Below, one piece after another: positions 34,655-43,841 of a stretch of DNA of 64,000 bases. Location: NCBI GenBank assembly GCA_006503475.1, contig RSEH01000261.1, positions 1 through 64,000 of the forward strand, read 5' to 3'. The notes below the pieces were generated by a model. The model ran no database searches, was not told the DNA's origin, and saw only the letters and a list, made by a program, of their open reading frames with translations. How positions within the stretch are numbered: position 1 is the stretch's first letter; each line of letters starts with the position of its first letter. A program made the translations under genes and the position numbers. The DNA is from Stentor roeselii (Eukaryota > Ciliophora > Heterotrichea > Heterotrichida > Stentoridae).

Positions 34655-36556
34655 CTTAAAAAGTCGTTTAATAAGCACTTTTTTATGATAAGTTGTTAGT
34701 GTAGAATAAATTGGTTGTATTCATTCTTACTTTAAATTAGATTTTTTAGTCTATAAAGCAATCTTAAGATTTCGAATATTTATATGAGACTCAAATTTTT
34801 ATTGTTTTAAGATATTTCTATTAATGATATTGATACTTTTTAAGGATTGATCCTTTTCTATTAGACTATGCATAAATATAATATATAAAATTATGCATTG
34901 AATATCAGTCTGAGGTCAGATTATACAGAGGTAATCCATAAATTATTTAAAGACTTGAACTGATATGAATATTATATTGAAGCTTTCAATTTAACTTATC
35001 ATCTAATTATCTTGTGAGAATATTTATAGATCTTTAATGTTTTGCAATGTTAAAAACTTGGGTAAAAAAGTAAACCTTTTACAACTATTAAGCCTCCTTG
35101 TATTTCTATGTGTTTCATTCTTTTAAGCCCAGAAATAGAGTATCTTATTTCAATTGGCTAATTTCAGGATATTTAATATAAGCTTAATTTCCAAGATAAT
35201 TTTTTTAATACAATTGAATATTAAACTTAAACAATTATCACAGGATTCTAAGAGTTGGAATCATAAAACAAAGCACCTTATAAAAACTAAAAAACCTACT
35301 TAATTTCTAATTAATCTTGTAATGTACTTAAAGAAAAGGTTTCATATAAATCTTTAAGTAGTTCCAAAGAGCTAAAATTACCAGTCCAGGTAATATCATA
35401 AACAAAATAAAAATGTATTACTTTAGACATTTTTATTAGTTATAATTCATAATTGTAGAGAATAAAGCTTCAACATGCTTGGTTCAAATACAATTACTTT
35501 ACAAGCAATTAAAAATAATGTAGAAATTTTATGATAGCAATCCTTAATGCCAATGATTAAATAAAATAAATATCAAAAATGAAAAAGATTAGAGAAATTT
35601 ATAGACCAGATATAAAAATAAAAATCAAATTAAACATCTTGATTAATAATGGAGTCATAATTTGAATAATAAATAGGCTATACCGTTTACTTAGAGTATT
35701 AATTCTAATATTTACTCTGTTTAAGCTATCAAGGAAAAATTAAAAATAATGTGCTGAAAAAAATTTTTGTGGAAAAAATAAATGCGGAAAAGAATTGATT
35801 GAAAGTAAATTATTAATTACATGAATTTAAACGCATCAATATTAAAATTCCAATATTAAATTTATGCAAGTAAATTTGGGTTTCTAAACTTAAAGATATG
35901 CGAGGCCTATTCACATCAATATTAAAAGGATAAGATTCCCAAAGTGAGATATTTGTAGATCCTGAACTTACTATTAAATATTAATTTATTTGCAATTATT
36001 ACTTAATAATATTTCTGATTAAGAAATAGATAAATCTATTGTAGATTTGACTAATATATTGTAATCATAAAGCCTTAAGACATGATGAAATTTTAATAAG
36101 TGTGACAAGGTTAGAATTTGAAGTAAATTGATCTAGAATGTATGCATGAAGTATGGGAGCAATATAATTTAGTGAATAATATTATTAAAAATCAAAGATA
36201 ATGATAAAATATGAAATATTGCATCAAATTAAATCTATTATACTAAGACAATTTTAAAGTTTATACAGATTCAAGATCTTCATCAGTTTGTATTTTGGAG
36301 CCAAGACAGTAAAAAATAACAAGCCTAATAAAATTAATACATAAGTCATGAAATAAAAGCAATCATATATTCACCTTTATTGAAATAGATTTACGAAATA
36401 TATTTTTACAAACAGAATAAATGATCTTAATTACAATTTTATCAAGTTACTAAAAATACAGAAAATTTAAATTATCTTCATATAATTATGTATTAGTTTA
36501 GAAACTAATAATCAAATTTTACAACATTCTTCCTATAAACCACTTTATCTAGCTTA
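34655..36556. other. 1.9-kb AT-rich gap, nothing recognised
   Basis: No open frame above chance length, no recognisable RNA gene and no clear repeat was seen between the 3' ends of the phosphatase gene and the small basic protein gene. At 75-80% AT by eye it resembles the other intergenic gaps. Confidence 0.6.
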
Positions 36557-36952
36557 TTATTTATTATTTTTCCTTCCTTCAGTAGCCATAGACTGTCTGA
36601 TTTGTCTAAATTCCCGAAAAGCTCTCGATTCATTAGGTACGGTAACGATTCCAGTTTTTTTCTGATTTGAATAATCAGATTCGAATTCGATTCCGAGATA
36701 ATTTCCTAATTCTTGTTCAAGTTTCATTTTCCTTTCTTTTAATTTTTCAGAGACTTCATTCATGTTCATTTTGCGCTCCTGATTCTGAGATGGATCACTA
36801 TAATAATTGTGCAGGACGTTGTTGGATTTTTCAGTGCGACTTGATGATATATTCTTCGATTGTTTTGAAGAGTTTTTGATTTTTGAGAATTTTGACTGAT
36901 CTTTGCTTTTGGTTGACGACTTTGACCTGAAGTGTTGGGTGTTTGAATACAT
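36557..36952 (-). CDS. Small basic protein with a short coiled coil
   Basis: An open frame of 131 codons. The first half is Ser/Lys/Asn-rich and probably disordered (KSSTKSKDQSKFSKIKNSSK). The second half has a short helical stretch (VSEKLKERKMKLEQELGNYL) and an RAFREFRQIRQSM segment. No family was recognised. Composition differs from surrounding AT-rich noise and codon use looks normal, so I think it is real. A second ATG just upstream opens another frame with a myristoylation-like start (MGNNNLL), but that frame ends after 68 codons without protein-like content. The stop is TAA. Confidence 0.55.
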   Translation of the reverse strand: MYSNTQHFRSKSSTKSKDQSKFSKIKNSSKQSKNISSSRTEKSNNVLHNYYSDPSQNQERKMNMNEVSEKLKERKMKLEQELGNYLGIEFESDYSNQKKTGIVTVPNESRAFREFRQIRQSMATEGRKNNK

Positions 36953-37344
36953 AATAAATTATTATTACCCAATTTGAAGAGAAAATAACTAAAAAAGCTT
37001 TTTTTAACAAGTGATTGGAATGAAGAGCTAATTTACTGCAAGCTTGACTTAAATATATCTAAGGTAGGGTAAATTTTGGCCTTTTATATCAGTAACCTTA
37101 AAGAGATTTTATTAAAGTTGAAAGAAACTGGCGATCTATTTATAGAGGCTAGTGTATAAGAAGTAATAATTTTGGTATTTTAATATCTTTGTTGAATAAA
37201 GAATAAAATCATGTTTTTTGAATCTCGCATAAACCACACAGCTTCAACTCAACAATTAATTGGTAACATTTAAATTAAGTAATTATCCAATATTGCACAT
37301 AAAACATTAAATTAAATTATCCATCTAAAAAACACATAAATCTA
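36953..37344. other. Intergenic region between two minus-strand genes
   Basis: About 390 bp of AT-rich sequence holding the presumed promoter of the small basic protein and the 3' flank of the TPR gene. Nothing else was recognised. Confidence 0.6.
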
Positions 37345-39456
37345 TTATTTCTTCGACTTTTTCCCTTTCTTCTTTCCTTTACCCTTCTTCTTCCCTTTAG
37401 GAAAGGGATCAACCATCTGTTTGCTCCACAAGACCTGAAATTCAGGAGCACTTAAAATATTCTGTCTTTTAACCCTTTCAATATTCTGCCTAACAGTTAA
37501 AGTTCTCGGATGATTAGGTCCAAGAAGAGTATCTAAAATAGCTTCACTCAACTCAAAATAAACAAAAGCTTCCTGAAACCTGTTCATCTGATTAAAACAA
37601 ACAGCGATATTATTATAAGTGGAAGCAGTATCAATAGTATCTCCTCCTAAAGTCCTTTCCCTGATCTTCCTTGCCATCAAATAGCACCTCAAGGCAAGTT
37701 CAGCGACCATCATATGATAAAGAACAGATCCAAGTCCACAATAAACCAAGGCCTTATCCGGGTGGTTGAACTGCAGCCTATCCGAGGTATGTTTAGTTGT
37801 CACATACTGAGAAAGTGCCAAGTTATCCTTTTCACAAGACTCATAAATCGCCCCTCGTGTCAAGTCAAAAAACAATTCAATTTCCGGTCTCAACCCATCA
37901 ATTTTCTCAATATCAAGCCAACGTTTTTTCGCTTCTTCTAGTTTTTCCAAGGCCTTCGAAAAAACTCCATTATTTTGAAAAGAAAGAACCGATTCTATCA
38001 AAGTTGTCACTTCAGGAGGACTTGAAGGAGGTGAAAAAATTTCTCGAATTAAACAAGGTCCAATGCCAGGATTACATAAACTTCGAGGAAGGGTCTCTGG
38101 GTAAAGATTCGGCTCGTTTCGAAGACGAAGAAACTTCTCAGAACGGCTGACATCCGGTAGTTTCTGCACGTAACTTCCAGGAAGAGGTGCGAATTTCAGC
38201 CGGTCTGCAGCGGTTTCTTCTTTTTTTCCGCCTTTGCTCGCTCTTTGTGGTGGAGGTTTAACCGCCTTGGGGTCTGGAGGGACAGGTAAAGGGAAAAGAG
38301 TTGGAGGCAAGGCGTAAGGCGGAGGGTTCTGTTGGACTACTTGAGATAAGGGAGGGACTTGAGGGACTCGATCGTCGTCTAACAGTTTCACAAGCTCATC
38401 AGTCGTTGGAATTATCGGAGTTCCTTTGATCACATCAAGAAGGTCTTTGTCATCTCTTAAGTTTTTCCCTGAAACTATTTGTTTGTGTTCGTAATCAGCG
38501 AGTATCCTGTCTTCTTCTCCGGCACTTGAGTAGGACTGGTCATCTGCAGGTTCTTCTGCGTAGACTATGTTGCAGGCAGGGCCGAATTTTTGTTCTGCTG
38601 TTAATTTTAGTTTCTCTTCAAACATCACTGCTACTTTTTGAATCGCTTCTGGAACGTCTTTAATACTTTCTAAAGCAACTCTTGATAAAATCATCTCAAC
38701 ATGGAAAAGTTTCAATTCAGGTTCTCCAACAATTGGTTCTAAAGGCAGTAAGTCCTCGAAATTCGTTTCAGTTTCATAGTTTTTTATAAGAATATTCGAG
38801 TCGTAAAAGCTTTTCTCATCTTTATCCTGAGGAGGTGCGAAAGACTTGACACAATCAACAAAAGTTTCAATATTTATCAGATGAGGAATAATCAAGCTAT
38901 TCCGACAAAATCTTAAAAAATTCCTGGCAGTGACTCCTAAATTTTTTTTTCGAATTTCTTCAATTCCAATAGTTTTTCTGCGGTTTTGAATGTTTTGTGA
39001 GTTGTAAAGTTCAAGAACTTTAAGAACTCCTCGATGGTAGTTTTCGAGTTGTTTTATTATCAAGTCGCTTAACAACTGACGGGCTGACTCGTCTTGTCTT
39101 GGAAGGTTTGTTTGAGAAGACCCGGCCATTGGGTCTACCAAGATTTGAGTCAGCATCGGCTCGACTGGAGAGATTTCGTTTGGGTAAAGTTCTCGGGCGA
39201 GAAGTGTTATTGCGAAGAAGAAGCGAGATTTGTTCAGGTTTCCCTTTTCGCTTGCGGCTTGCTTGAATATTCCGGCTAACTTGTTTACTGGACAGTTATT
39301 TGACACGATACGCTTTTCTATTGAGAGAATTAGGAAATCGTAAAGAGACATTTTGTTCTCTAGGCTGCAGTGGGAGGAGTATACTTGCTCTAAACGAGCT
39401 TCTTCACTGCTTTTTAGGGTTAGGGAGTAGAAGGTTGGATTTGCTGATTCTTCCAT
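37345..39456 (-). CDS. TPR-repeat protein with EF-hand-like N-terminus and Lys-rich tail
   Basis: Protein of 703 residues. The N-terminal 90 residues have a helical pattern seen in EF-hand/EH-like folds (KLAGIFKQA, then FFFAITLLARELYP), but no intact calcium loop. The centre is proline-rich and low-complexity (PPYALPPTLFPLPVPPDPK). From about residue 480 there are tetratricopeptide repeats: NNGVFSKALEKLEEAKKRW, ALVYCGLGSVLYHMM, ASTYNNIAVCFNQMNRFQEA, in a kinesin-light-chain-like arrangement ending GPNHPRTLTVRQNIE. The tail is a run of Gly/Lys (KGKKKGKGKKKGKKSKK). It is probably a scaffold protein, perhaps ciliary or cytoskeletal, though that is inference. The start has context GATAAATGG. Confidence 0.78.
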   Translation of the reverse strand: MEESANPTFYSLTLKSSEEARLEQVYSSHCSLENKMSLYDFLILSIEKRIVSNNCPVNKLAGIFKQAASEKGNLNKSRFFFAITLLARELYPNEISPVEPMLTQILVDPMAGSSQTNLPRQDESARQLLSDLIIKQLENYHRGVLKVLELYNSQNIQNRRKTIGIEEIRKKNLGVTARNFLRFCRNSLIIPHLINIETFVDCVKSFAPPQDKDEKSFYDSNILIKNYETETNFEDLLPLEPIVGEPELKLFHVEMILSRVALESIKDVPEAIQKVAVMFEEKLKLTAEQKFGPACNIVYAEEPADDQSYSSAGEEDRILADYEHKQIVSGKNLRDDKDLLDVIKGTPIIPTTDELVKLLDDDRVPQVPPLSQVVQQNPPPYALPPTLFPLPVPPDPKAVKPPPQRASKGGKKEETAADRLKFAPLPGSYVQKLPDVSRSEKFLRLRNEPNLYPETLPRSLCNPGIGPCLIREIFSPPSSPPEVTTLIESVLSFQNNGVFSKALEKLEEAKKRWLDIEKIDGLRPEIELFFDLTRGAIYESCEKDNLALSQYVTTKHTSDRLQFNHPDKALVYCGLGSVLYHMMVAELALRCYLMARKIRERTLGGDTIDTASTYNNIAVCFNQMNRFQEAFVYFELSEAILDTLLGPNHPRTLTVRQNIERVKRQNILSAPEFQVLWSKQMVDPFPKGKKKGKGKKKGKKSKK

Positions 39457-40019
39457 TTATCTTTAGTTTAAATCAGGAATGAAGTTGTAGTGTTTGAATA
39501 TGCAACAATTGAACAAAGCTCTTATCTGTAATTCAAAATAACAGAAAAAACTAATTATCTTAAAATATCTAAGTTAATACGTAGATACTTGGCTCTGCTT
39601 AACTATATTTAAGCATCGAAAAGCTTCTTCATACTTTTAATGAATTTTTCCGTCAATTAGACTATCATCAACCCATAAATCAAATAATCAAAATAGCTCA
39701 ATTTTATCGCACTCTTATTAAACTCTAAACCACAATCTCAAACAAAAGCAACATTATCCAAACCCCCAAATCAAACAATGAAAATTATCATATTCCATAT
39801 TAACAGTACTCATGCAATTCCATATAACCCTTCCTGAAAATCCATCCAAATTCTATCCTAATTACAGAAACTAAATCCAAAACCATCAATAATCAAATTA
39901 AAAATAAATCCAACAATAAATAATCCCCTACAAGATTACTTACTATTCTAGATTATTATCATCTATAAATAAATCCTGTTCATCAAACGAATCATGAGAA
40001 TTAACATTGTAAAGTATTA
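39457..40019. other. Divergent intergenic region between TPR and Myb genes
   Basis: About 560 bp that should carry promoters for both the minus-strand TPR gene and the plus-strand Myb gene. It is AT-rich, with CA-rich stretches near 39720-39800. No gene or repeat was recognised. Confidence 0.55.
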
Positions 40020-40877
40020 ATGTCAAACTCGAATCGAAAACTCTGGGGTCTTGAGGTACCTTCTAAATAGGAAGACGATGCCATCAAAGCACTAGTCGAC
40101 GAGCTTGGCACGAAAGAATGGACAATGGTCTCTAAGTTACTCGTGTCCAGATACAACATCCGAGGAAGAACAGCAAAGCAATGTCGCGAACGTTGGCATA
40201 ACCATCTAGACCCAAACATTGACAAAAAGTTCTGGAGTAAGGCCGAAGAGCACTTCATATTCGATTATCAACTTCGTTTCGGCAACCAGTGGTCGGAAAT
40301 CGCAAAGTTTCTACCAGGAAGAACTGATAACGCAATAAAAAACCACTTTTACAGTACTGTCCGAAGAAAAATTCGATGGTATAACCGTAATAAACTTGGA
40401 GACGACCTTCAAGGAGCAGCCGTTCAAGACGTGATTCAAAACCCGGAAATTTTAAAGAAAATTTTAAAGCTGGAAGACGACCGTAAGCGAAAGATTAATA
40501 AAAGTACTGAAGGCTGTGAACTGTAAAATATAAACAGAAGACGTTCAAGACGACTGCAAGAAAAAGACGTAACTTCGAAGTCCGAGGATTCGTTTCAAGA
40601 AAAAAGTATTCCTGAAGGCATCGTGTGTCCTTCTCCTAAACGTTCCTTTCAGCCTTTGCTTATTCATCCTTTTCCTCTGGTCCTTCCTTCGACTTGTAGT
40701 CAGGTTTCTTCTCAGTTTTCTTTTAATGAGAATTGTTTGGGCCAGCACTTGTCTAAGGCAGGGTTTCAAGTCTTGGAAGAAACTCAGAATGATTTCGATG
40801 ATCCGGCTTTAGACTTGCCTAGCATGATGCGAAGATATCATGTTGAAAACTCATCAAGTATGAGGGAATTTAATTAG
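40020..40877 (+). CDS. R2R3-type Myb transcription factor (three exons)
   Basis: Three exons joined by 15-nt introns at 40056-40070 and 40523-40537 give about 275 residues. Exon 1 starts [15 protein letters not shown], supplying the first Trp and acidic start of the first Myb repeat. The repeat continues with EWTMVSK and [19 protein letters not shown]. The second repeat follows ([20 protein letters not shown], then [20 protein letters not shown]). The recognition helices AKQCRERW and DNAIKNHF match c-Myb-type R2 and R3. The rest is a Ser/Pro-rich and acidic C-terminus ending at TAG. It should bind DNA in the nucleus as a transcription regulator. The first repeat is slightly longer than usual (LLVSRYNI before IRGRT). 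Confidence 0.88.
40056..40070 (+). other. 15-nt intron 1 of the Myb gene
   Basis: GTACCTTCTAAATAG. It contains an in-frame stop when retained. Removal joins CTT GAG to GAA GAC GAT, giving WGLEEDD at the start of Myb repeat 2. A lies at position 10. Confidence 0.92.
40523..40537 (+). other. 15-nt intron 2 of the Myb gene
   Basis: GTAAAATATAAACAG. Retained, it ends the protein at GCEL. Removed, the frame runs on for about 113 codons to TAG at 40877 with normal protein composition. Confidence 0.88.
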
Positions 40878-41250
40878 GGTAAAACAGTTTTGATTTTAAA
40901 AAAGGTTGTCAAGTTTCGAGGATTTTTGTAAAGTTTTAATTTTTAGGTGGTTAATTGAAAGTTGAAGTGAAGATGCGGAAATTTGTTTTTAAATGTAATG
41001 AATTTTATTTTTTTATTTAGAGATGACCCTGATGTGGTTTAAGATAAAAATACTTGATTAAGAGATGTTTAAGTTAATGATTTTTACTTTAGAATGTTCT
41101 TTAAAAGAAAAATTTTAATAAGACTAATTCATGAATAAAACAGGAAGATTCAGAGTTATTAAACTCATGCTTTTCAGTTACCATGAGAAAATGATAACTC
41201 AACCCTTGAGAAATTGAATGAAAATTATAAAATAGAACCTTAGAAATCTA
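40878..41250. other. Convergent intergenic region, nothing recognised
   Basis: About 370 bp between the 3' ends of the Myb gene and the charged coiled-coil gene. AT-rich and featureless. Confidence 0.6.
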
Positions 41251-42306
41251 TTATTTATTAAAGTATCGATAATCAACAACAGGCTGAGCCCTCATAAGAA
41301 AGCTATTCAAATTGATCCCAGCTTGATAAGCGAAGTTTTTATTAGTAGGAGACAAATGACTAGCCGAGAAATTCGACATCTGGACTTCCTCTCTTCTCAG
41401 GTCCTTCGGAGTGAACCTGGAAGTTAACTTTCCAGTGCTAAGACTTCTGTAGTTCTTTCTCCTCACATACTGTTGACTGTAGCTGCTGTTAGGCGACTTG
41501 CTTCTGACTGAACTCGGAGTCCTCATCCTCGGGGTGTTGAGATTCGGTCTAAAAGTGCACCCATCAAGTTCCTTATCTTTTTTCGCCTGTCGCTGTTCTT
41601 CGATCTTCAACCTTCTGCTTTGAAGCCAGTAAGCCCCTCGTTCAATCACGTTCATTTCAAGCAAATCAGGAGGTTCTTCAGGTTCTAAGAAGTCTGAGCG
41701 GTTCCTGACTTCTTCCCTGAGCCTTTGAATGAGTTCCAAGGACTGTTTCGTGACGTTTCTCTGTTTATCTTCTTTAATATCTCTAAATTCTTTTTCCCTT
41801 AAATCTCTAAAATCCTTTTCCCTAAAATCTCTAAATTCTTTTTCCCTTAAATCTTTAAAATCCTTTTCCCTCAAATTTCTATTTTCCCTTTGTTCTCTAA
41901 ACTCTCTAAACTCTTTCACTTCTTTAGAACCTTTCCTTTCACGAAGTTCTTCCTGGGTGTTTCGAGTAAGTCTTTCTCGCGAATGACTTCTATCTTGCCG
42001 GTTTTGCAGTCTTTTTTCCAGGTCTTTTATAGAAACTTCCACTTGGCGGGGTTGAAACCTTGGAGTGGAACTGGGTTCAGGTTGTCTTTTGGTAAAACGA
42101 CTGTTGGCAAGGACGTGCTCCAACTGCGCAGCTGGACTTGACATGGACATAGAAAAAGAGTTTTCTTTTGAGACACTTGAAGGATTTGAGTACTTCTGCC
42201 TTAGAATCTCTTCAATAGTGCGAGGACTGGCCAAGTTGCGAGAACTTGCAGAAGAATCGACAGAGTAAAAATTTCCCTGTCGTTGATTGAAGGCGAATTC
42301 GGCCAT
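41251..42306 (-). CDS. Charged disordered/coiled-coil protein with an RE(K)xFRD repeat
   Basis: Protein of 351 residues. The N-terminal 100 residues are Ser/Arg-rich. The centre contains a short repeat, alternating LREKEFRD and FREKDFRD, about six units long, encoded by a 24/48-bp minisatellite (41780-41885). A C-terminal motif (ELDGCTFRPNLNTPR) is of the C-T-F-x-P-x-[IL]-N type often seen in ciliate and other protist cytoskeletal or flagellar proteins. It is followed by Ser/Arg-rich sequence and YVRRKNYRSLSTGKL. No enzyme motif. It is probably cytoskeletal; function unknown. Its start lies only 8 bp from the stop of the upstream coiled-coil gene on the same strand, and the context is AATTTAAATGG. 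Confidence 0.72.
   Translation of the reverse strand: MAEFAFNQRQGNFYSVDSSASSRNLASPRTIEEILRQKYSNPSSVSKENSFSMSMSSPAAQLEHVLANSRFTKRQPEPSSTPRFQPRQVEVSIKDLEKRLQNRQDRSHSRERLTRNTQEELRERKGSKEVKEFREFREQRENRNLREKDFKDLREKEFRDFREKDFRDLREKEFRDIKEDKQRNVTKQSLELIQRLREEVRNRSDFLEPEEPPDLLEMNVIERGAYWLQSRRLKIEEQRQAKKDKELDGCTFRPNLNTPRMRTPSSVRSKSPNSSYSQQYVRRKNYRSLSTGKLTSRFTPKDLRREEVQMSNFSASHLSPTNKNFAYQAGINLNSFLMRAQPVVDYRYFNK
41780..41885. repeat. Coding minisatellite, 24-bp unit in a 48-bp higher-order repeat
   Basis: On the plus strand the unit TCTCTAAATTCTTTTTCCCT alternates with TCTAAAATCCTTTTCCCT, each padded to 24 bp, for roughly five units. It keeps the frame and encodes the FRD/REK repeat of the minus-strand gene. 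Near-identity of alternate units suggests recent expansion. Confidence 0.85.
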
Positions 42307-42314
42307 TTAAATTA

Positions 42315-43775
42315 TTATTCAGAGAAAAAGCGAAAGGTTTTAGTGCAGAGTAGTTTTTCTTGGATGTCTCGTTTTAGTTTTATTACAATTGATGAGTACT
42401 TGTCGATGTTTTCATATCCGACTATTGCTGAGAGTAGAACTTTAAATGAAATCTTGTGCTTCAGGTCGTAACTTGACATGTAACAGACTTTAAAAAGACG
42501 AGCAGCTTCTTGTTCCTTTAAAAAACTGACGGTCTTTCGGATGTCGTTTATTCTTTGCTGCACCTCGATTAAGTTACGTGAAGAGTTCAGCCTGTAGTCC
42601 TGGGTGACTGGAACAAGATTCTCCCAAGTCACAGTACTTCTTTTATTCTCATCAACAATTTTTTCAGCTTTTTTCATCCTGATACTTTTAGAAGCAATTG
42701 CAAGTCTCTTATGAATTTCATCAAGTTTCTCTTGATTCGTTGCGAAAATTCTAGACTTGTCAGGTAATTTCGTGCTGATTTTTTCGAGTAAGTCTTCCAA
42801 GTCTTTATTTTTTTCAGCGACTTTCAAGATACACGTAATACTTTCATCTTCTAAAAACAAGGCAAAGTCACTTTTATGCACTTTTTCCCCTAAAGCCCAA
42901 AGTTTTTGCACCACCCACTGAAGACCTTCAGACCTTGAATCTTTTCCTTCTTTCAAGACTTGCTTGTAATGGTCGACCAGTGCAGCCCGAATAAGACTGA
43001 GTTCTTTCCGAGCCCCTGCGCATTGAATGTCGAGGGTTTCCAAGATTTTTCCGTTTTTTTTTATTTCAAGTGAAAGTTCCTGCCCGATGTCAGCGCAGCG
43101 ACTTTCTTTTTTAAAGATTTCTTCTCGAAAAGTCGTTTTTCTGCTGAAGTATCTTGCAGCTTCTCCGCTTTTTTTCAGGATTTTTTTGTTTCTTTCGAGT
43201 TTTTCAAGCTCAAACTTGCAGTTTTCAAGGTCGTCTTGGGTTTGTTTCAGTTCTTCTCGCAAACTGGAAAGCTCTGATCGCATGTTTTGACGTTTCAGGA
43301 TCATTGAATCGAGTTGGTCTTGGTAGTTTTGATGGGCTTTTTGAAGATCGTCTTCGAATTCTTTGTAGAAATGAGAAATTTGCCTTTGCTTTAGGTGCTC
43401 TTCTTTGTTTTGAGCCCGCATTGAAGGCGATGATGATGTTGCTCGAAAATTGGTTTTTCGCGAAATTATGGCCTCTTCGACTGAGTTCTCGTGATTTAGT
43501 CTTCGTTCTAGAACTTTTTTCGCCTCGTTTATTATTTTTGATGCGTTAAAGTCCGTGATTTTTTTTTCCCAGGTTGAGAGGTCTTGAACTTGGGTTTTTT
43601 CGAGAAGATGGTCGTTTTGGATTGTGAATGGGTCGGTTGTCTTCTGGGATGGTACGGAATCGGGGTAGAGAGAACGATTGAAGATCGGAGATGATGAAGT
43701 AAACCTAAATTTTTTCTGAGATTTCAATAAAGGTGAGGAGATCCTATCCGAAAGCCATGCATTAGTAGAATCCAT
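42315..43775 (-). CDS. Coiled-coil protein, ciliate-conserved type, function unknown
   Basis: Protein of 486 residues. It has a Ser-rich N-terminus, then a long coiled coil of roughly residues 145-270 (for example LSSLREELKQTQDDLENCKF), then a globular-looking helical part with YKQVLKEGKDSRSEGLQWVV, LWALGEKVHKSDFALFLEDE and a further coiled segment ending in basic sequence. The KEGKDSRSEGLQWV pattern is one I associate with ciliate proteins of unknown role; that is recollection, not a search result. It is probably a structural cytoskeletal protein. The start context is AATTTAAATGG. It is divergent from the calpain-like gene, with 66 bp between the start codons. Confidence 0.7.
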   Translation of the reverse strand: MDSTNAWLSDRISSPLLKSQKKFRFTSSSPIFNRSLYPDSVPSQKTTDPFTIQNDHLLEKTQVQDLSTWEKKITDFNASKIINEAKKVLERRLNHENSVEEAIISRKTNFRATSSSPSMRAQNKEEHLKQRQISHFYKEFEDDLQKAHQNYQDQLDSMILKRQNMRSELSSLREELKQTQDDLENCKFELEKLERNKKILKKSGEAARYFSRKTTFREEIFKKESRCADIGQELSLEIKKNGKILETLDIQCAGARKELSLIRAALVDHYKQVLKEGKDSRSEGLQWVVQKLWALGEKVHKSDFALFLEDESITCILKVAEKNKDLEDLLEKISTKLPDKSRIFATNQEKLDEIHKRLAIASKSIRMKKAEKIVDENKRSTVTWENLVPVTQDYRLNSSRNLIEVQQRINDIRKTVSFLKEQEAARLFKVCYMSSYDLKHKISFKVLLSAIVGYENIDKYSSIVIKLKRDIQEKLLCTKTFRFFSE

Positions 43776-43841
43776 TTAAATTTTTTAACAATATTCCAAA
43801 ACCACTCTTTTCCAAGGTCACCAAAACTCTAAACAAAATAA

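Noticed and set aside
36766-36972. Alternative frame with a myristoylation-like start (MGNNNLL) over the small basic protein gene
   Set aside because: It ends after 68 codons, has no protein-like continuation, and no GTA...AG 15-nt segment was found that would join it to the main frame.
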